Shown: piece by piece, positions 1-9,415 of the stretch
Position numbering within the stretch: the stretch's first letter is position 1
How the letters are laid out: each line of letters begins with the position of its first letter
Source: Clostridiales bacterium
GTDB lineage: Bacteria; Bacillota; Clostridia; Oscillospirales; Acutalibacteraceae
Length of the DNA: 34,711 nt
Assembly: GCA_019416395.1 (NCBI GenBank)
Contig: DXXH01000004.1
Coordinates: forward strand, 7,331-42,041
Direction: 5' to 3'
The notes under the pieces: model-generated
What the model was told of the DNA's origin: nothing
Databases searched by the model: none
What the model saw: only the letters and a program-made list of their open reading frames with translations
Translations under genes and position numbers: made by a program

Positions 1-62
1 AGAAGCCACAAAGTTTCTTTCGATTTACAGTGCGAAAGCGATGGTCTCAACGGGGAGATTTT

Positions 63-100
63 CTATGGCGCGGCAACGCGCCGTAGGGAATTTTTCTTTT
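63..100 (+). terminator. GNRA-capped hairpin with T-rich tail upstream of the first gene
   Basis: A 10-bp stem (63-72 with 77-86, one T-G wobble) is closed by a GCAA tetraloop and followed after four bases by a T-rich run (91-100). It fits a rho-independent terminator of an upstream gene or an attenuator in the leader of the peptidase operon. The rest of positions 1-144 shows no convincing gene or promoter; a strong Shine-Dalgarno (AAGGAGGG, 127-134) closes it. Confidence 0.5.
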
Positions 101-144
101 TATTATCCCCAGAAGGCAACCATGTTAAGGAGGGTGATCAAGCC

Positions 145-1395
145 ATGCGTCTGCTTACAAAAGAAACCGATATTCTTCCCATTCGTGATCAATACACCCT
201 GTGTGACAAGATCCTGAAGGACCGCTTGGAACACCTCATGCCCCAGCTGCTGAAAGAGTGCGGCGTGGATATGTGGCTGGTGATTTGCCGGGAATACAAT
301 GAGGATCCCGTATTCAAGACGTTGACACCCCAGTTGGTGAAAAACGCTTCCCGCACCAGCTGCTTCATTTTCTCCCTGGACCAGCAGGGAAACTATGAAG
401 CCCTCAGCCTGTCCCGGCCTAACCCTCGGTTAGCGCCTTTTTACAAGCAGGCCTATGATCCCCGTACCCAGGACCAGTACGACGCCATTGTGAAGGTGGT
501 AGAGGAGCGTTCCCCCCGGAAGGTGGCGGTGAACATTTCCGAGGATTGCGCCCAGGCGGACGGCTTGAGCAAAAAGCTGTGGGATACCCTGTACGCCCGG
601 CTGGGGGACCGTTTGGAAGCTGACGACTCCATGGCGATCCGCTGGCTGGAGACCAGAACCGCCCAGGAGCTGGAGCTGTACCCCACCATTTACCGCATTG
701 CCATGGACGTGCTCCGGGAAGCCTATTCCACTGAGGTGATCACCCCCGGGGTGACCACCACCACCGATGTGGAGTGGTACATCATGCAGCGGATCAACGA
801 CATGGGCTTGGACGCCTGGTTTGCCCCCGACGTGGATCTGCAGCGGGCGGGGTGCTCTGACCAGCGCATGAGCGGCGTGGTGATTGAGAAGGGCGACCTG
901 CTCCACACCGATATGGGACTTGCCTATTTGAATTTGTATACAGACAGCCAGCGGCTGGGCTATGTGCTCCGGGACGGGGAGACTGAGATTCCCCAAGGGA
1001 TTTTGGCCGGCTTTGCCCGGGGCAACCGGTTCCAGGACATTGTCCGGGAGAACTTCGTGGAAGGCCGCACAGGCAACGACATCTTCTTTGCCGCGGTGGA
1101 GCAGGCCAAGAGCGAGGGGATCCGTCCCATGCTTTACAGCCACCCCATTGGTAATTACGGCCACGGCGCCGGCCCCAGCATGGGCATGTACGACAATCAA
1201 GGATTTGTGCCCCTGCACGGGGAGTTGAAGCTTCATGACCATACCTGTTATGCTCTGGAGCTGAATATTACTGAGGCTGTACCTGAGTGGGACGGCCAGG
1301 ATGTGTGCTTCATGTTGGAAGAGACCATCGCCTATTCCGGAGGAACCACCAGCTTTATGGACGGGGACCGGGATAAGATCATCGCCATTGGCTGA
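145..1395 (+). CDS. M24 family metallopeptidase (Xaa-Pro peptidase-like)
   Basis: A 416-residue protein of the pita-bread M24 family, which hydrolyses peptides with proline after the N-terminal residue or is a related creatinase-fold hydrolase. The five-ligand dinuclear metal set is visible in the second half: Asp256 (HTDMG), Asp267 (YTDSQ), His333 (YSHPIG, with a further His340 in GHGAG), Glu372 (ALELN) and Glu392/393 (MLEET). The N-terminal half is the usual variable substrate/dimer domain. The start is fixed by AAGGAGGGTGATC ten bases upstream, almost perfectly complementary to the 16S 3' end. It begins the peptide-uptake operon, 13 bases before the M29 aminopeptidase gene. It is not a duplicate of the second M24 gene at 6396: the motifs around the metal ligands differ clearly. 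No signal peptide is seen, so it is probably cytoplasmic. Exact substrate is unknown. Confidence 0.88.
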   Translation: MRLLTKETDILPIRDQYTLCDKILKDRLEHLMPQLLKECGVDMWLVICREYNEDPVFKTLTPQLVKNASRTSCFIFSLDQQGNYEALSLSRPNPRLAPFYKQAYDPRTQDQYDAIVKVVEERSPRKVAVNISEDCAQADGLSKKLWDTLYARLGDRLEADDSMAIRWLETRTAQELELYPTIYRIAMDVLREAYSTEVITPGVTTTTDVEWYIMQRINDMGLDAWFAPDVDLQRAGCSDQRMSGVVIEKGDLLHTDMGLAYLNLYTDSQRLGYVLRDGETEIPQGILAGFARGNRFQDIVRENFVEGRTGNDIFFAAVEQAKSEGIRPMLYSHPIGNYGHGAGPSMGMYDNQGFVPLHGELKLHDHTCYALELNITEAVPEWDGQDVCFMLEETIAYSGGTTSFMDGDRDKIIAIG

Positions 1396-1408
1396 GGAGG
1401 AAATGAAT

Positions 1409-2527
1409 ATGACAAAAGATCAGAGAGCCAGCCGTCTGGCCCACAACCTGGTGACTTATTCCCTGAACGTAAAGGCGGGGGAGAAAGTGCTGATTGAGAC
1501 CCGGGGAATCGACCTGCCCTTTGTGGCGGACTTGATCCGGGAAGTGTACGCCGTAGGGGGCCAGCCCTTCCTGAGCATCAAGTACCCCTATTTGGACCGG
1601 GCGCTGATGATGGGCTGCACCGAGGAGCAGATGGACCTGCTCTACCGGCTGGAAGCCGACCGCATGCACGAGATGGACTGCTACATTGGGATCCGGCTGC
1701 CGGAGAACGCCTATGAGGAAAACGGCGTGCCCTACGAGAAGGTAGACCTGTACAACCAGCATTACGAGATGAAGCTGCTGATGGAAGACCGCTGCCCCGG
1801 CACCCGCTGGGTGGTGCTGCGGTATCCCACACCGGCCATGGCCCAGGCAGCCCAGTGCTCCACTGAGGAGTTTACCGACTTCTATTTCAATGTGTGCACC
1901 CTGGACTACGAAAAGATGAGCAAGGCCATGGATCCTTTGAAAAAGCTGATGGACCGTACCGACAAGGTGCGGATCACCGCCAAAGGTACAGATCTGACCT
2001 TCTCCATCAAGGGGATCGGCGGGGTGAAGTGCGACGGCCACGCCAATATTCCCGACGGCGAGGTCTACTCCGCCCCGGTGAAGGATTCGGTCAACGGATA
2101 CATCACCTACAATACCCCTTCCCTGGTGGACGGGTTCAGCTTTGAGAATATCCGCCTGGAGTTTGAAAACGGCAAGATCGTCAAGGCTACGGCCAACGAT
2201 ACCCAGCGGCTCAACGCCATTCTGGACACAGACCCGGGCGCACGGTACATTGGGGAATTCGCCATTGGCGTCAATCCCTATGTGCTCAAGCCCATGAACG
2301 AGACACTGTTCGACGAGAAGATCATGGGCAGTATCCACTTCACTCCCGGCAACTGCGTGGCGGATTGCGAAAACGGCAACCGTTCCAAGGTCCATTGGGA
2401 CCTGGTGCTGATCCAGACCCCGGAGTGGGGCGGCGGCGAGATCGCCTTTGACGATGTGGTGATCCGCCGGGACGGCAGATTTGTCTTGGAGGAGCTCCAG
2501 GCGCTGAATCCTGAAAATTTGAAGTAA
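1409..2527 (+). CDS. M29 family aminopeptidase (AmpS/AmpT type)
   Basis: A 372-residue metallo-aminopeptidase of the thermophilic-aminopeptidase family (M29), which removes N-terminal residues from peptides in the cytoplasm. Ligand candidates in the family order E-E-H-H-D are Glu218 (PDGEV), Glu283 (GEFAIG), His310 (SIHFT), His329 and Asp331 (KVHWD). The reading frame is open upstream to 1301, but AGGAGG at 1395-1400 sits eight bases before the ATG at 1409; an in-frame ATG at 1403 would be only two bases from it, so 1409 is preferred. It lies between the M24 gene and the permease genes, consistent with digestion of imported peptides. Confidence 0.88.
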   Translation: MTKDQRASRLAHNLVTYSLNVKAGEKVLIETRGIDLPFVADLIREVYAVGGQPFLSIKYPYLDRALMMGCTEEQMDLLYRLEADRMHEMDCYIGIRLPENAYEENGVPYEKVDLYNQHYEMKLLMEDRCPGTRWVVLRYPTPAMAQAAQCSTEEFTDFYFNVCTLDYEKMSKAMDPLKKLMDRTDKVRITAKGTDLTFSIKGIGGVKCDGHANIPDGEVYSAPVKDSVNGYITYNTPSLVDGFSFENIRLEFENGKIVKATANDTQRLNAILDTDPGARYIGEFAIGVNPYVLKPMNETLFDEKIMGSIHFTPGNCVADCENGNRSKVHWDLVLIQTPEWGGGEIAFDDVVIRRDGRFVLEELQALNPENLK

Positions 2528-2544
2528 GGGGCTGAGAACGAACT

Positions 2545-3462
2545 ATGCTGAAATATACCTTGAAACGTGTGTTCCTGGCCGTTTTGACCTTGTGGGTCAT
2601 TATCACCGTTACCTTTTGCCTGATGCACGCCATTCCCGGCGACCCCTTCTCTGATGAGAAGCGGATCCAGCCGGAGATCATGGCCAACCTGGAAGCCAAA
2701 TACGGCCTGGACAAGCCCCTGATCGAACAGTATTTTGTCTACATGGGCAACTTGCTCCACGGGGATTTCGGCACTTCCTTTAAGTACGCCAACCGCACGG
2801 TGAACAGCTTGATCGCCCAGGGCGCTCCTGTTTCCTTCTCTCTAGGCGCTGTGGCCTGTGCCTTTGGTATTCTGGTGGGCATTGTGTTCGGCGTGATCTC
2901 AGCCGTCAACCGAGGGCGGTTCCCAGACTATCTGGTGATTATCCTTTCGATTTTGTGCGTGTCGGTGCCGGCTTTCGTGTTTGCCAGCCTGTTCCAATAC
3001 GTGTTTGGAGCCAAGCTCCAGTGGTTCCCGGTGGCCAACTGGGAAGGACCTATTTATATGGTGCTTCCCTGTTTGGCGTTGGGATTGCGGCTGATTGCCT
3101 ACGTGGCCCGCATGATGCGTACCAGTATGCTGGACGTGCTGGGCCAGGACTACATCATGACCGCCAAAGCCAAGGGCCTGACCGACGGCCAGGTGATCCG
3201 CCGTCACACCATCCGCAACGCCATTATGCCGGTGGTTTCGGTGGCTGGATCCATGATCGCGGGAACCTTGGTGGGCTCCTTTGTCATTGAAAACATTTTC
3301 AATATTCCCGGCATGGGAAAATACCTGGTGGACGCTGTGACCGACAACGATTACACCGTGGTTTTGGGCATGACCACCTTCTATGCCTTGGTGCTGGTGA
3401 TCATCACCTTTATTGTGGACATTTTGTATGTGGTCATTGACCGCCGCGTGAAACTGGATTGA
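2545..3462 (+). CDS. Peptide ABC transporter permease (DppB/OppB type)
   Basis: A 305-residue inner-membrane permease of the dipeptide/oligopeptide/nickel importer family. The N-terminus is one hydrophobic helix followed by the conserved MHAIPGDPF region, and several further membrane segments follow. The cytoplasmic EAA loop, which docks on the ATPase, is visible as DYIMTAKAKGLTDGQVIRRH near residues 202-221. It ends with the family-typical hydrophobic segment and a short basic tail. The ribosome binding site (AAGGGG) is further from the ATG than in neighbouring genes. With the next four transport genes it makes a complete importer; substrate specificity between di- and oligopeptides cannot be read from the permease. 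Confidence 0.93.
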   Translation: MLKYTLKRVFLAVLTLWVIITVTFCLMHAIPGDPFSDEKRIQPEIMANLEAKYGLDKPLIEQYFVYMGNLLHGDFGTSFKYANRTVNSLIAQGAPVSFSLGAVACAFGILVGIVFGVISAVNRGRFPDYLVIILSILCVSVPAFVFASLFQYVFGAKLQWFPVANWEGPIYMVLPCLALGLRLIAYVARMMRTSMLDVLGQDYIMTAKAKGLTDGQVIRRHTIRNAIMPVVSVAGSMIAGTLVGSFVIENIFNIPGMGKYLVDAVTDNDYTVVLGMTTFYALVLVIITFIVDILYVVIDRRVKLD

Positions 3463-3475
3463 GGAGGGGAGACAC

Positions 3476-4402
3476 ATGGAACAACAACCTGTATTGACAA
3501 AGGAACAGTTTATCCCCGTGGGGAAAAAGCTGGAAAACGCCAATACCATCGCCCGTCCCACCACCACCTATTTGCAGGACGCCTGGCGGCGGCTGCGTCA
3601 GAATAAGGTGGCCATGGCGGCCATTGTGATCCTGATCCTGGTGATCCTGCTGGCGCTGCTGGTGCCGGTATTCTCCGCCTATTCCTCCAGCTCCCAGGAC
3701 GGGGCCATGGTAAACAAAGGGCCTGGCGCCGGGCACATCTTCGGCACGGACAGCCTGGGCCGTGATCTGTTCGTCCGCTGCTGGGAAGGCGCCCGGGTTT
3801 CCCTGTTCATCGCCGTGGTGGCAGCCCTTGTGAACCTGCTGATCGGCGTGTTCTACGGGGGCATTTCCGGATACGCCGGCGGCAAAGTGGACTTGTTCAT
3901 GATGCGTCTGGTGGAGATCGTCACCACCGTGCCGGACCTGCTGTGGGTGATCCTGCTGATGGTCATTATGGGCCCGGGACTGTATACCATTATTATTGCC
4001 ATTTCCATTACCGGCTGGGGATCCATGGCCCGGATCGTCCGTGGACAGATCCTTCAGCTGAAACAGAGCGAGTACGTTATGGCTTCCCGCACGCTGGGGG
4101 GTCGGGGCTGGTGGATCCTGGTAAAGCACCTGATCCCCAACACCATGGGACCCATCATCATTGAGCTGACTTTCTCCATTCCCAGCGCCATCTTCACCGA
4201 GGCGACTTTGAGCTATCTGGGCTTGGGCGTACCGGTGCCTTTGTCCAGCTGGGGTACCTTGGCCAACGAGGGTTCCAGAATGCTGCTTCTCTATCCGTAC
4301 CAGCTGTTGTTCCCGGCGCTGCTGATCTCCATCACCATGCTGGGCTTCAACCTGTTGGGAGACGGCTTGCGGGATGCGCTGGATCCCAAAATGCGCCGCT
4401 GA
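3476..4402 (+). CDS. Peptide ABC transporter permease (DppC/OppC type)
   Basis: A 308-residue permease, partner of the DppB-type subunit 13 bases upstream. It has the long cytoplasmic N-terminus (about 45 residues) usual for DppC/OppC, then a first membrane helix, the conserved GTDSLGRDLFVR motif, and an EAA loop reading EYVMASRTLGGRGW followed by HLIPN. The final residues (GDGLRDALDPKMRR) are the standard end of the family. A GAGGAGGGGAG ribosome binding site precedes the ATG. It should form the heterodimeric membrane channel with the preceding gene product. Confidence 0.93.
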   Translation: MEQQPVLTKEQFIPVGKKLENANTIARPTTTYLQDAWRRLRQNKVAMAAIVILILVILLALLVPVFSAYSSSSQDGAMVNKGPGAGHIFGTDSLGRDLFVRCWEGARVSLFIAVVAALVNLLIGVFYGGISGYAGGKVDLFMMRLVEIVTTVPDLLWVILLMVIMGPGLYTIIIAISITGWGSMARIVRGQILQLKQSEYVMASRTLGGRGWWILVKHLIPNTMGPIIIELTFSIPSAIFTEATLSYLGLGVPVPLSSWGTLANEGSRMLLLYPYQLLFPALLISITMLGFNLLGDGLRDALDPKMRR

Positions 4403-4420
4403 GGGAAAGGAGAAGAAACC

Positions 4421-5434
4421 ATGAGCGAAAAACTTTTGGAAGTCAAAGACCTTTGCGTCTCGTTCGATACCTACGCCGGGGAAGTCCAGGCGGTGCGGGG
4501 CGTGAGCTTTTCCCTGGATAAAGGGGAGATCCTGGCGGTGGTGGGAGAATCCGGCTGTGGCAAAAGCGTCACGGCGAAAACCATCATGCGCCTGAACCCT
4601 TCGCCCCCTTCCCGGATCCGGAGCGGAGAGGTGCTCTTTGAGGGCACCGACCTGACCAAGCTGAAAGAGCGGGAAATGCACAAACTTCGTGGCAAGAAGA
4701 TCGGCATGATCTTCCAGGACCCCATGACCTCTCTGGACCCCACCAAGAAAGTGGGCTACCAGATCATGGAAGCCATCCGGCGCCATGAGCATGTTTCTTA
4801 CAAGGAAGCTTACGCCCAAAGCGTAAAAATGCTGGAGATGGTGGGGATCACCAATCCGGTGGAGCGCATGAAGCAGTTCCCCCATGAGTTTTCCGGCGGC
4901 ATGCGCCAGCGTGCCATGATCGCCATGAGCCTGGTGTGCCACCCCCAGCTGCTGATCGCCGACGAACCCACCACAGCTTTGGACGTGACCATACAGGCCC
5001 AGATCCTGGATTTGCTGCTTTCCTTGCGGGAGCAGCTGGGCACCTCGATTTTGCTGATTACCCACGACATGGGCGTGGTGGCCGATGTGGCGGACCGGGT
5101 CATTATCATGTACGCCGGTATGGCCATGGAAAGCGGCACCGTGCGGGAGCTTTTCTACGATCCCATGCACCCCTACGCCTGGGGGCTGCTGGTTTCCCTT
5201 CCCAAGCGGGACGGGAGCGGCCAGCGGCTGGTTCCCATTGAGGGAACGCCCCCCGATCTTCTGGCGCCGCCAGCCGGGTGTCCCTTTGCGGACCGGTGCG
5301 AATACGCCATGGGGATCTGCCATGAGCGGATTCCGGAAGTCACCCAGCGCACGCCCACCCATAGCGTCCGCTGCTGGCTCTATCACGAGATGGCCCCCAA
5401 GGTGACCAATCCCATTACAGGAGGGACCACGTAA
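4421..5434 (+). CDS. Peptide ABC transporter ATP-binding protein (DppD/OppD type)
   Basis: A 337-residue ATPase that powers the importer. Walker A (GESGCGKS) is at about residues 42-49, the ABC signature FSGGMRQR starts near 157, and Walker B with its catalytic Glu (LLIADEPTTALD) near 176-187; an H-loop (ITHDMG) follows. The C-terminal oligopeptide-transporter extension has four cysteines (CPFADRC, GIC, VRC). In a DppD structure this cysteine set was reported to hold a [4Fe-4S] cluster; that is family knowledge, not something visible here. Its TAA stop overlaps the next gene's ATG by one base (TAATG), implying coupled translation. Confidence 0.93.
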   Translation: MSEKLLEVKDLCVSFDTYAGEVQAVRGVSFSLDKGEILAVVGESGCGKSVTAKTIMRLNPSPPSRIRSGEVLFEGTDLTKLKEREMHKLRGKKIGMIFQDPMTSLDPTKKVGYQIMEAIRRHEHVSYKEAYAQSVKMLEMVGITNPVERMKQFPHEFSGGMRQRAMIAMSLVCHPQLLIADEPTTALDVTIQAQILDLLLSLREQLGTSILLITHDMGVVADVADRVIIMYAGMAMESGTVRELFYDPMHPYAWGLLVSLPKRDGSGQRLVPIEGTPPDLLAPPAGCPFADRCEYAMGICHERIPEVTQRTPTHSVRCWLYHEMAPKVTNPITGGTT

Positions 5435-6399
5435 TGCTGCTGGAAGTAAAAAATTTAAAGAAATATTTTAAGGTAGGCCATAAGACCTATTTAAAAGCCG
5501 TGGACAACGTGTCCTTTTCCATCGAGAAAGGGGAAACCCTGGGTCTGGTGGGAGAATCGGGCTGTGGCAAGTCCACCCTGGGACGGACCATCATCGGCCT
5601 GTATCCCCCTACCGACGGGAGCATTCTCTTTGAGGGCAAGGAAATCGCCCATCTGACGGAGAAGCAGCGGGTACCCCTGACCCGGGATATGCAGATCATC
5701 TACCAGGACCCCTACGCCTGTTTGGACCCCCGTATGACCGTGGCGGATATTATCGCCGAAGGGCTGGACATCCACGGCATCAGTAAGGGAGAAGAGCGCC
5801 GGAAGCGGGTGTTCGAGCTGCTGGAGCTGGTGGGCATGAACGCCGAGCATGCCAACCGGTTCCCCCACGAATTTTCCGGCGGCCAGCGGCAGCGGATCGG
5901 CATTGCCCGGGCGCTGGCCATCAATCCCAAGTTCATCATCTGCGACGAGCCCATTTCCGCCTTGGACGTGTCCATTCAGGCCCAGGTGGTCAATTTGCTG
6001 GAAGACTTGCAGAAACAGCTGGGGCTGACCTATCTGTTTATTGCCCATGACATCAGCATGGTGTCCCATATTTCCAACCGGATCGCGGTGATGTATCTGG
6101 GTTCCCTGGTGGAGCTGGCCCCCTCGTCGGAAGTGATGGACCATCCCGTTCACCCGTATACCAAGGCTTTGCTGTCCGCCGTGCCCTTTGCGGATCCTGA
6201 CGCCAGCCGCAGCCGGGACCGGATCAAGCTGACCGGGGACGTTCCCAGTCCCATGAGCGCTCAGGCAGGGTGTAAGTTCGCATCCCGCTGCCCCCAGTGC
6301 ATGGAGCGCTGCAAGTCACAGACGCCGGTTATGCGTGAGATCGCTCCGGGCCATTTTGTAACCTGTCATTTGTTTGACGGAAAGGAGCAGGCGGAATGA
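5434..6399 (+). CDS. Peptide ABC transporter ATP-binding protein (DppF/OppF type)
   Basis: A 321-residue second ATPase, expected to pair with the DppD-type subunit. Walker A (GESGCGKS) is at about residues 40-47, the signature FSGGQRQR near 147, Walker B reads FIICDEPISALD and the H-loop IAHDIS. It also carries the C-terminal cysteine set (CKFASRC, CMERC, VTC). It starts one base inside the preceding stop codon and ends in an ATGA overlap with the M24 peptidase gene, so the transporter and peptidase are translationally coupled. Confidence 0.93.
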   Translation: MLLEVKNLKKYFKVGHKTYLKAVDNVSFSIEKGETLGLVGESGCGKSTLGRTIIGLYPPTDGSILFEGKEIAHLTEKQRVPLTRDMQIIYQDPYACLDPRMTVADIIAEGLDIHGISKGEERRKRVFELLELVGMNAEHANRFPHEFSGGQRQRIGIARALAINPKFIICDEPISALDVSIQAQVVNLLEDLQKQLGLTYLFIAHDISMVSHISNRIAVMYLGSLVELAPSSEVMDHPVHPYTKALLSAVPFADPDASRSRDRIKLTGDVPSPMSAQAGCKFASRCPQCMERCKSQTPVMREIAPGHFVTCHLFDGKEQAE

Positions 6400-7646
6400 A
6401 CACGGTATTCGCCACACGCCGCCAGAAGGTGGTAGATACCCTGGAAGACCAGAGCGCGCTGTATCTCTTTTCGGGAGAGGTAAAACAGCGGAGCCTGGAC
6501 GGGGATTATCCCTTCTGCGTGAATCGGAATTTCTTTTATCTCACAGGGTTGGACAAGCCCGGCTATGTGCTGCAAGTGACCAAACTGGCAGGCCAGGTGA
6601 CCCAGACCTTGTACATGCCCCGGCCGGATCCTTATCAGGAGCTGTATTTTGGCCGTATGCCCACAGCGGAAGAGATGGTAGAGCGTACGGGCCTGGACCG
6701 GGCGGTCTATCTGGACAAGATGGATTGGGAGCTGAACCGGCTGTTTGCCCGGAACTATTTTGAGCATTTGTACATGGATTTCCACAAGCGGGAACTGAAT
6801 ACGGTGGCCTATCCGGAGAACGATTTGGCCCACCGGATCGTGGAAGCCCACCCCTATTTGCAGCAGCACAACATTGCCCGGACCATCGACAACCTGCGCC
6901 GGTTCAAGGACCAGGAAGAGGTGGCCCAGATCCAGGAAGCCATCCGGCTGACCGGATTGGGCATTGAGAGCATTCTGCGGCACATGGCGCCGGGGGTAAA
7001 CGAGCGCCAGCTCCAGGCGTATTTCGAGTTTGAGCTCAAATATCATGGAGCCATGGGGAATGCCTTTTCCCCCATCATCGCGGCGGGAGCCAACACGGTG
7101 AACCTGCACTACGACCGGAATAACCAGGACCTGAAAGAGGGCGACCTGCTTTTGCTGGACCTGGGGGCCGAGGTGGGCTACTACAGCGCCGACATCAGCC
7201 GGACGTTCCCGGTGAGCGGCGCCTTTAACAGCCGTCAGCGGTACTATTATGAAGCAGTGCTGGCAGCCCAGCAGGCGGTGATCGACGCCCTGCGTCCGGG
7301 ACTGCCCATTGACGATACTTTGGAAATCGCCCGGGACAAACTGTTTGAGTATTGCGTCCAGGACGGTTTGACCAAAGAGCGCAAGGACATGGAGAAACTG
7401 CTCCCTCACGGCATTAGCCATTATCTGGGGTTGGATACCCATGACGTGGGGGACCGGAACCTGTTAGCGCCTGGCATGGTGGTCACAGTGGAACCGGGAA
7501 TCTATCTGCGGGACAGCGGGCTTGGAATCCGCATTGAGGACGATGTTCTCATCACGGAGGGAGGATGCCAAGTCCTGTCGCCCCAGATTCTCAAAACTCC
7601 CGATTCCATTGAAAAATTTATCAAAAACAATGTAAGGAAAGGATGA
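6396..7646 (+). CDS. Aminopeptidase P-like M24B metallopeptidase
   Basis: A 416-residue enzyme with an N-terminal AMP_N-type domain (the NRNFFYLTGLDKPG motif is typical) and a C-terminal pita-bread catalytic domain. It should cleave the N-terminal residue from peptides with proline in second position. The aminopeptidase P ligand pattern is complete: Asp255 (LLDLG), Asp266 (YSADIS), His342 within HGISHYLG with His349 in LDTHDVG, Glu366 (VEPGIYL) and Glu381 (RIEDDV). It overlaps the upstream ATPase gene and the downstream lipoprotein gene by four bases each (ATGA). Placing it inside the transporter operon strongly suggests that imported proline peptides are its substrates. Confidence 0.92.
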   Translation: MNTVFATRRQKVVDTLEDQSALYLFSGEVKQRSLDGDYPFCVNRNFFYLTGLDKPGYVLQVTKLAGQVTQTLYMPRPDPYQELYFGRMPTAEEMVERTGLDRAVYLDKMDWELNRLFARNYFEHLYMDFHKRELNTVAYPENDLAHRIVEAHPYLQQHNIARTIDNLRRFKDQEEVAQIQEAIRLTGLGIESILRHMAPGVNERQLQAYFEFELKYHGAMGNAFSPIIAAGANTVNLHYDRNNQDLKEGDLLLLDLGAEVGYYSADISRTFPVSGAFNSRQRYYYEAVLAAQQAVIDALRPGLPIDDTLEIARDKLFEYCVQDGLTKERKDMEKLLPHGISHYLGLDTHDVGDRNLLAPGMVVTVEPGIYLRDSGLGIRIEDDVLITEGGCQVLSPQILKTPDSIEKFIKNNVRKG

Positions 7647-9370
7647 ATCCAAAAATGAAGAAACGTTGGATCGCATTTGTAGCCCTGATGCTGGTGCTGA
7701 CCTGCCTGCTCAGCGGCTGTGGTTTTACCGGCGGCGATTCCAGCTCTAGCGCTGGAACCAGCAGCACGGGAACTTCTTCCACGGCTTCCGGGGAAGAAAC
7801 TGAAACTTCCACGACCAGTACAGGGGATAAGGTGCTGCGGGTCAGCATGGCTGGCGCTCCTACCGATATCAACCCCTTGACCTGCTCCACTGCCGAAGGC
7901 TCCGAGCTTCTGGGTACCATGTACGAGGGCCTGGTGCGTCAGGACGCGAACGGTGAGATCAAGGAAGGCTCCGGCCTGGCCGAGAGCTGGGACATCAGCG
8001 ACGACGGCACCGTATATACCTTCCATCTGCGGGACGCCACCTGGTCGGACGGCACCCCCATCACCGCAGACCAGTTCGTGTACGCCTGGCAGAAGGTGCT
8101 GGAGCCTGAGACTGCTTCCCAGTACGCCTATATGCTGTATCCTATCAAGAACGCTACTGCTTACAACACCGGGGAACTGACCGATTTTGAGCAGGTGGGC
8201 GTAAAGGCTGTGGACGACACCACCCTGGAAGTCACCCTGGAAGCACCCACGGATTATTTCCTGGAGATGCTGGTGATTGCCCAGTACGGCGCGCTGCCTG
8301 TAGGCTATGCGGAAGAGGCCGGCGGGGATATGTTCCTGGATCCGGAGCACATGGTGTTCAACGGGCCCTTTGTGTGCACCTCTTGGGATCCCAACGTGGG
8401 CATGACCCTGGTGAAGAACGAGAATTACTGGGACGCCGATTCGGTGAAGCTGGACGGGATTGAGTACAACTTCGTCATGGAAACCAACACCATTGTGAAC
8501 CTGTACGAAACCAACGAGCTGGACGTGATGCTGGTGCAGCCGGAATTCCTGGATACCTATAAGGAAGCCGCCGGGTTTGTCAGCGTGACCGAGCCTGTTA
8601 CCGAGTACCTGAAGTTCAACTTCAACAACGAGTATTTTGCCAATGAAAACATTCGCCGTGCTTTCTCCATGGCTCTGAACCGCGTGACCTACATGGAAGA
8701 CTTTATGCGTACCGGTTCCACTCCTGCCTATGCGTACATTTCCGATTCCATTCGTGGTGCAGGCGGCAAGGGCTTCCGCGAGGCCTATGGCGACCTGTAC
8801 TATGACTGCGGCACCAACGAAGGCGCCGAGCAGGAAGCCAAAGATCTGCTGGCTAAGGGCTTGGAAGAGGTTGGCAAGACCTTTGAGGAGTTCAACCAGG
8901 GCCTGAGCCTGGTGCTGGGCGAAGGCGACCTGAACCTGAAGACCGCTCAGGTGTTCCAGCAGCAGTGGAAGAACGTGCTGGGCGTGGACGTGGAAGTCCG
9001 TTCCATGGAATATAGCCTCCGTCAGGACGCTTACGATACCGGCGACTTCACCATCGCCAAGGAAGGCTGGGGCGCTGACTACAACGATGCCCAGAGCTTC
9101 CTGGAGCTGTTTGAAACTAACAGCTCTTACAATGACTGCGGGTATTCCAACCCCGACTTCGACGATCTGATGAGCCAGGCCAAGAGCAGCTCTGGGGACG
9201 AGCGTATCTCCCTGCTGCAAGAGGCCGAGAAAGTCCTGGTCCAGGACGACGCAGCCATTGCTCCCACCTTCTTCCAGACCCGCAGCTGGGTGTGCAAGGA
9301 CAACGTTTCCGGCATTGTGCGGAACGGCACCGGCCTGCGCTGCGACTACAAGTGGGCTGATATTGCCTAA
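7643..9370 (+). CDS. Peptide ABC transporter substrate-binding lipoprotein (OppA family, SBP_bac_5)
   Basis: A 575-residue extracytoplasmic binding protein. The N-terminus has a basic stretch, a hydrophobic segment and a lipobox (LLSGC, Cys near residue 28), followed by a Ser/Thr/Gly-rich tether of about 40 residues, as in membrane-anchored Gram-positive binding proteins. Family 5 features follow, including the AESWDISDDGTVYTFHLR and SDGTPITADQFVYAW regions. Size and motifs fit OppA more than nickel or heme binders. The chosen ATG overlaps the preceding stop (ATGA); an in-frame ATG at 7655 is also possible, because AAGGAAAGG lies immediately upstream of the first one. It is last in the operon, before the terminator at 9416. 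Confidence 0.93.
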   Translation: MNPKMKKRWIAFVALMLVLTCLLSGCGFTGGDSSSSAGTSSTGTSSTASGEETETSTTSTGDKVLRVSMAGAPTDINPLTCSTAEGSELLGTMYEGLVRQDANGEIKEGSGLAESWDISDDGTVYTFHLRDATWSDGTPITADQFVYAWQKVLEPETASQYAYMLYPIKNATAYNTGELTDFEQVGVKAVDDTTLEVTLEAPTDYFLEMLVIAQYGALPVGYAEEAGGDMFLDPEHMVFNGPFVCTSWDPNVGMTLVKNENYWDADSVKLDGIEYNFVMETNTIVNLYETNELDVMLVQPEFLDTYKEAAGFVSVTEPVTEYLKFNFNNEYFANENIRRAFSMALNRVTYMEDFMRTGSTPAYAYISDSIRGAGGKGFREAYGDLYYDCGTNEGAEQEAKDLLAKGLEEVGKTFEEFNQGLSLVLGEGDLNLKTAQVFQQQWKNVLGVDVEVRSMEYSLRQDAYDTGDFTIAKEGWGADYNDAQSFLELFETNSSYNDCGYSNPDFDDLMSQAKSSSGDERISLLQEAEKVLVQDDAAIAPTFFQTRSWVCKDNVSGIVRNGTGLRCDYKWADIA

Positions 9371-9415
9371 CGGGAAACGGTTCTGGCCGAGTCCCCTCAA
9401 TTGAAAAAACAAAAG

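Noticed and set aside
1301..1408. Longer start for the M29 aminopeptidase
   Set aside because: The extra segment lies within the upstream M24 gene in another frame; the Shine-Dalgarno and the family N-terminus support 1409.
3434..5386. A 650-residue minus-strand frame opposite the permease and ATPase genes
   Set aside because: His/Gln/Gly-rich composition without domains and fully antisense to dppC/dppD-type genes.
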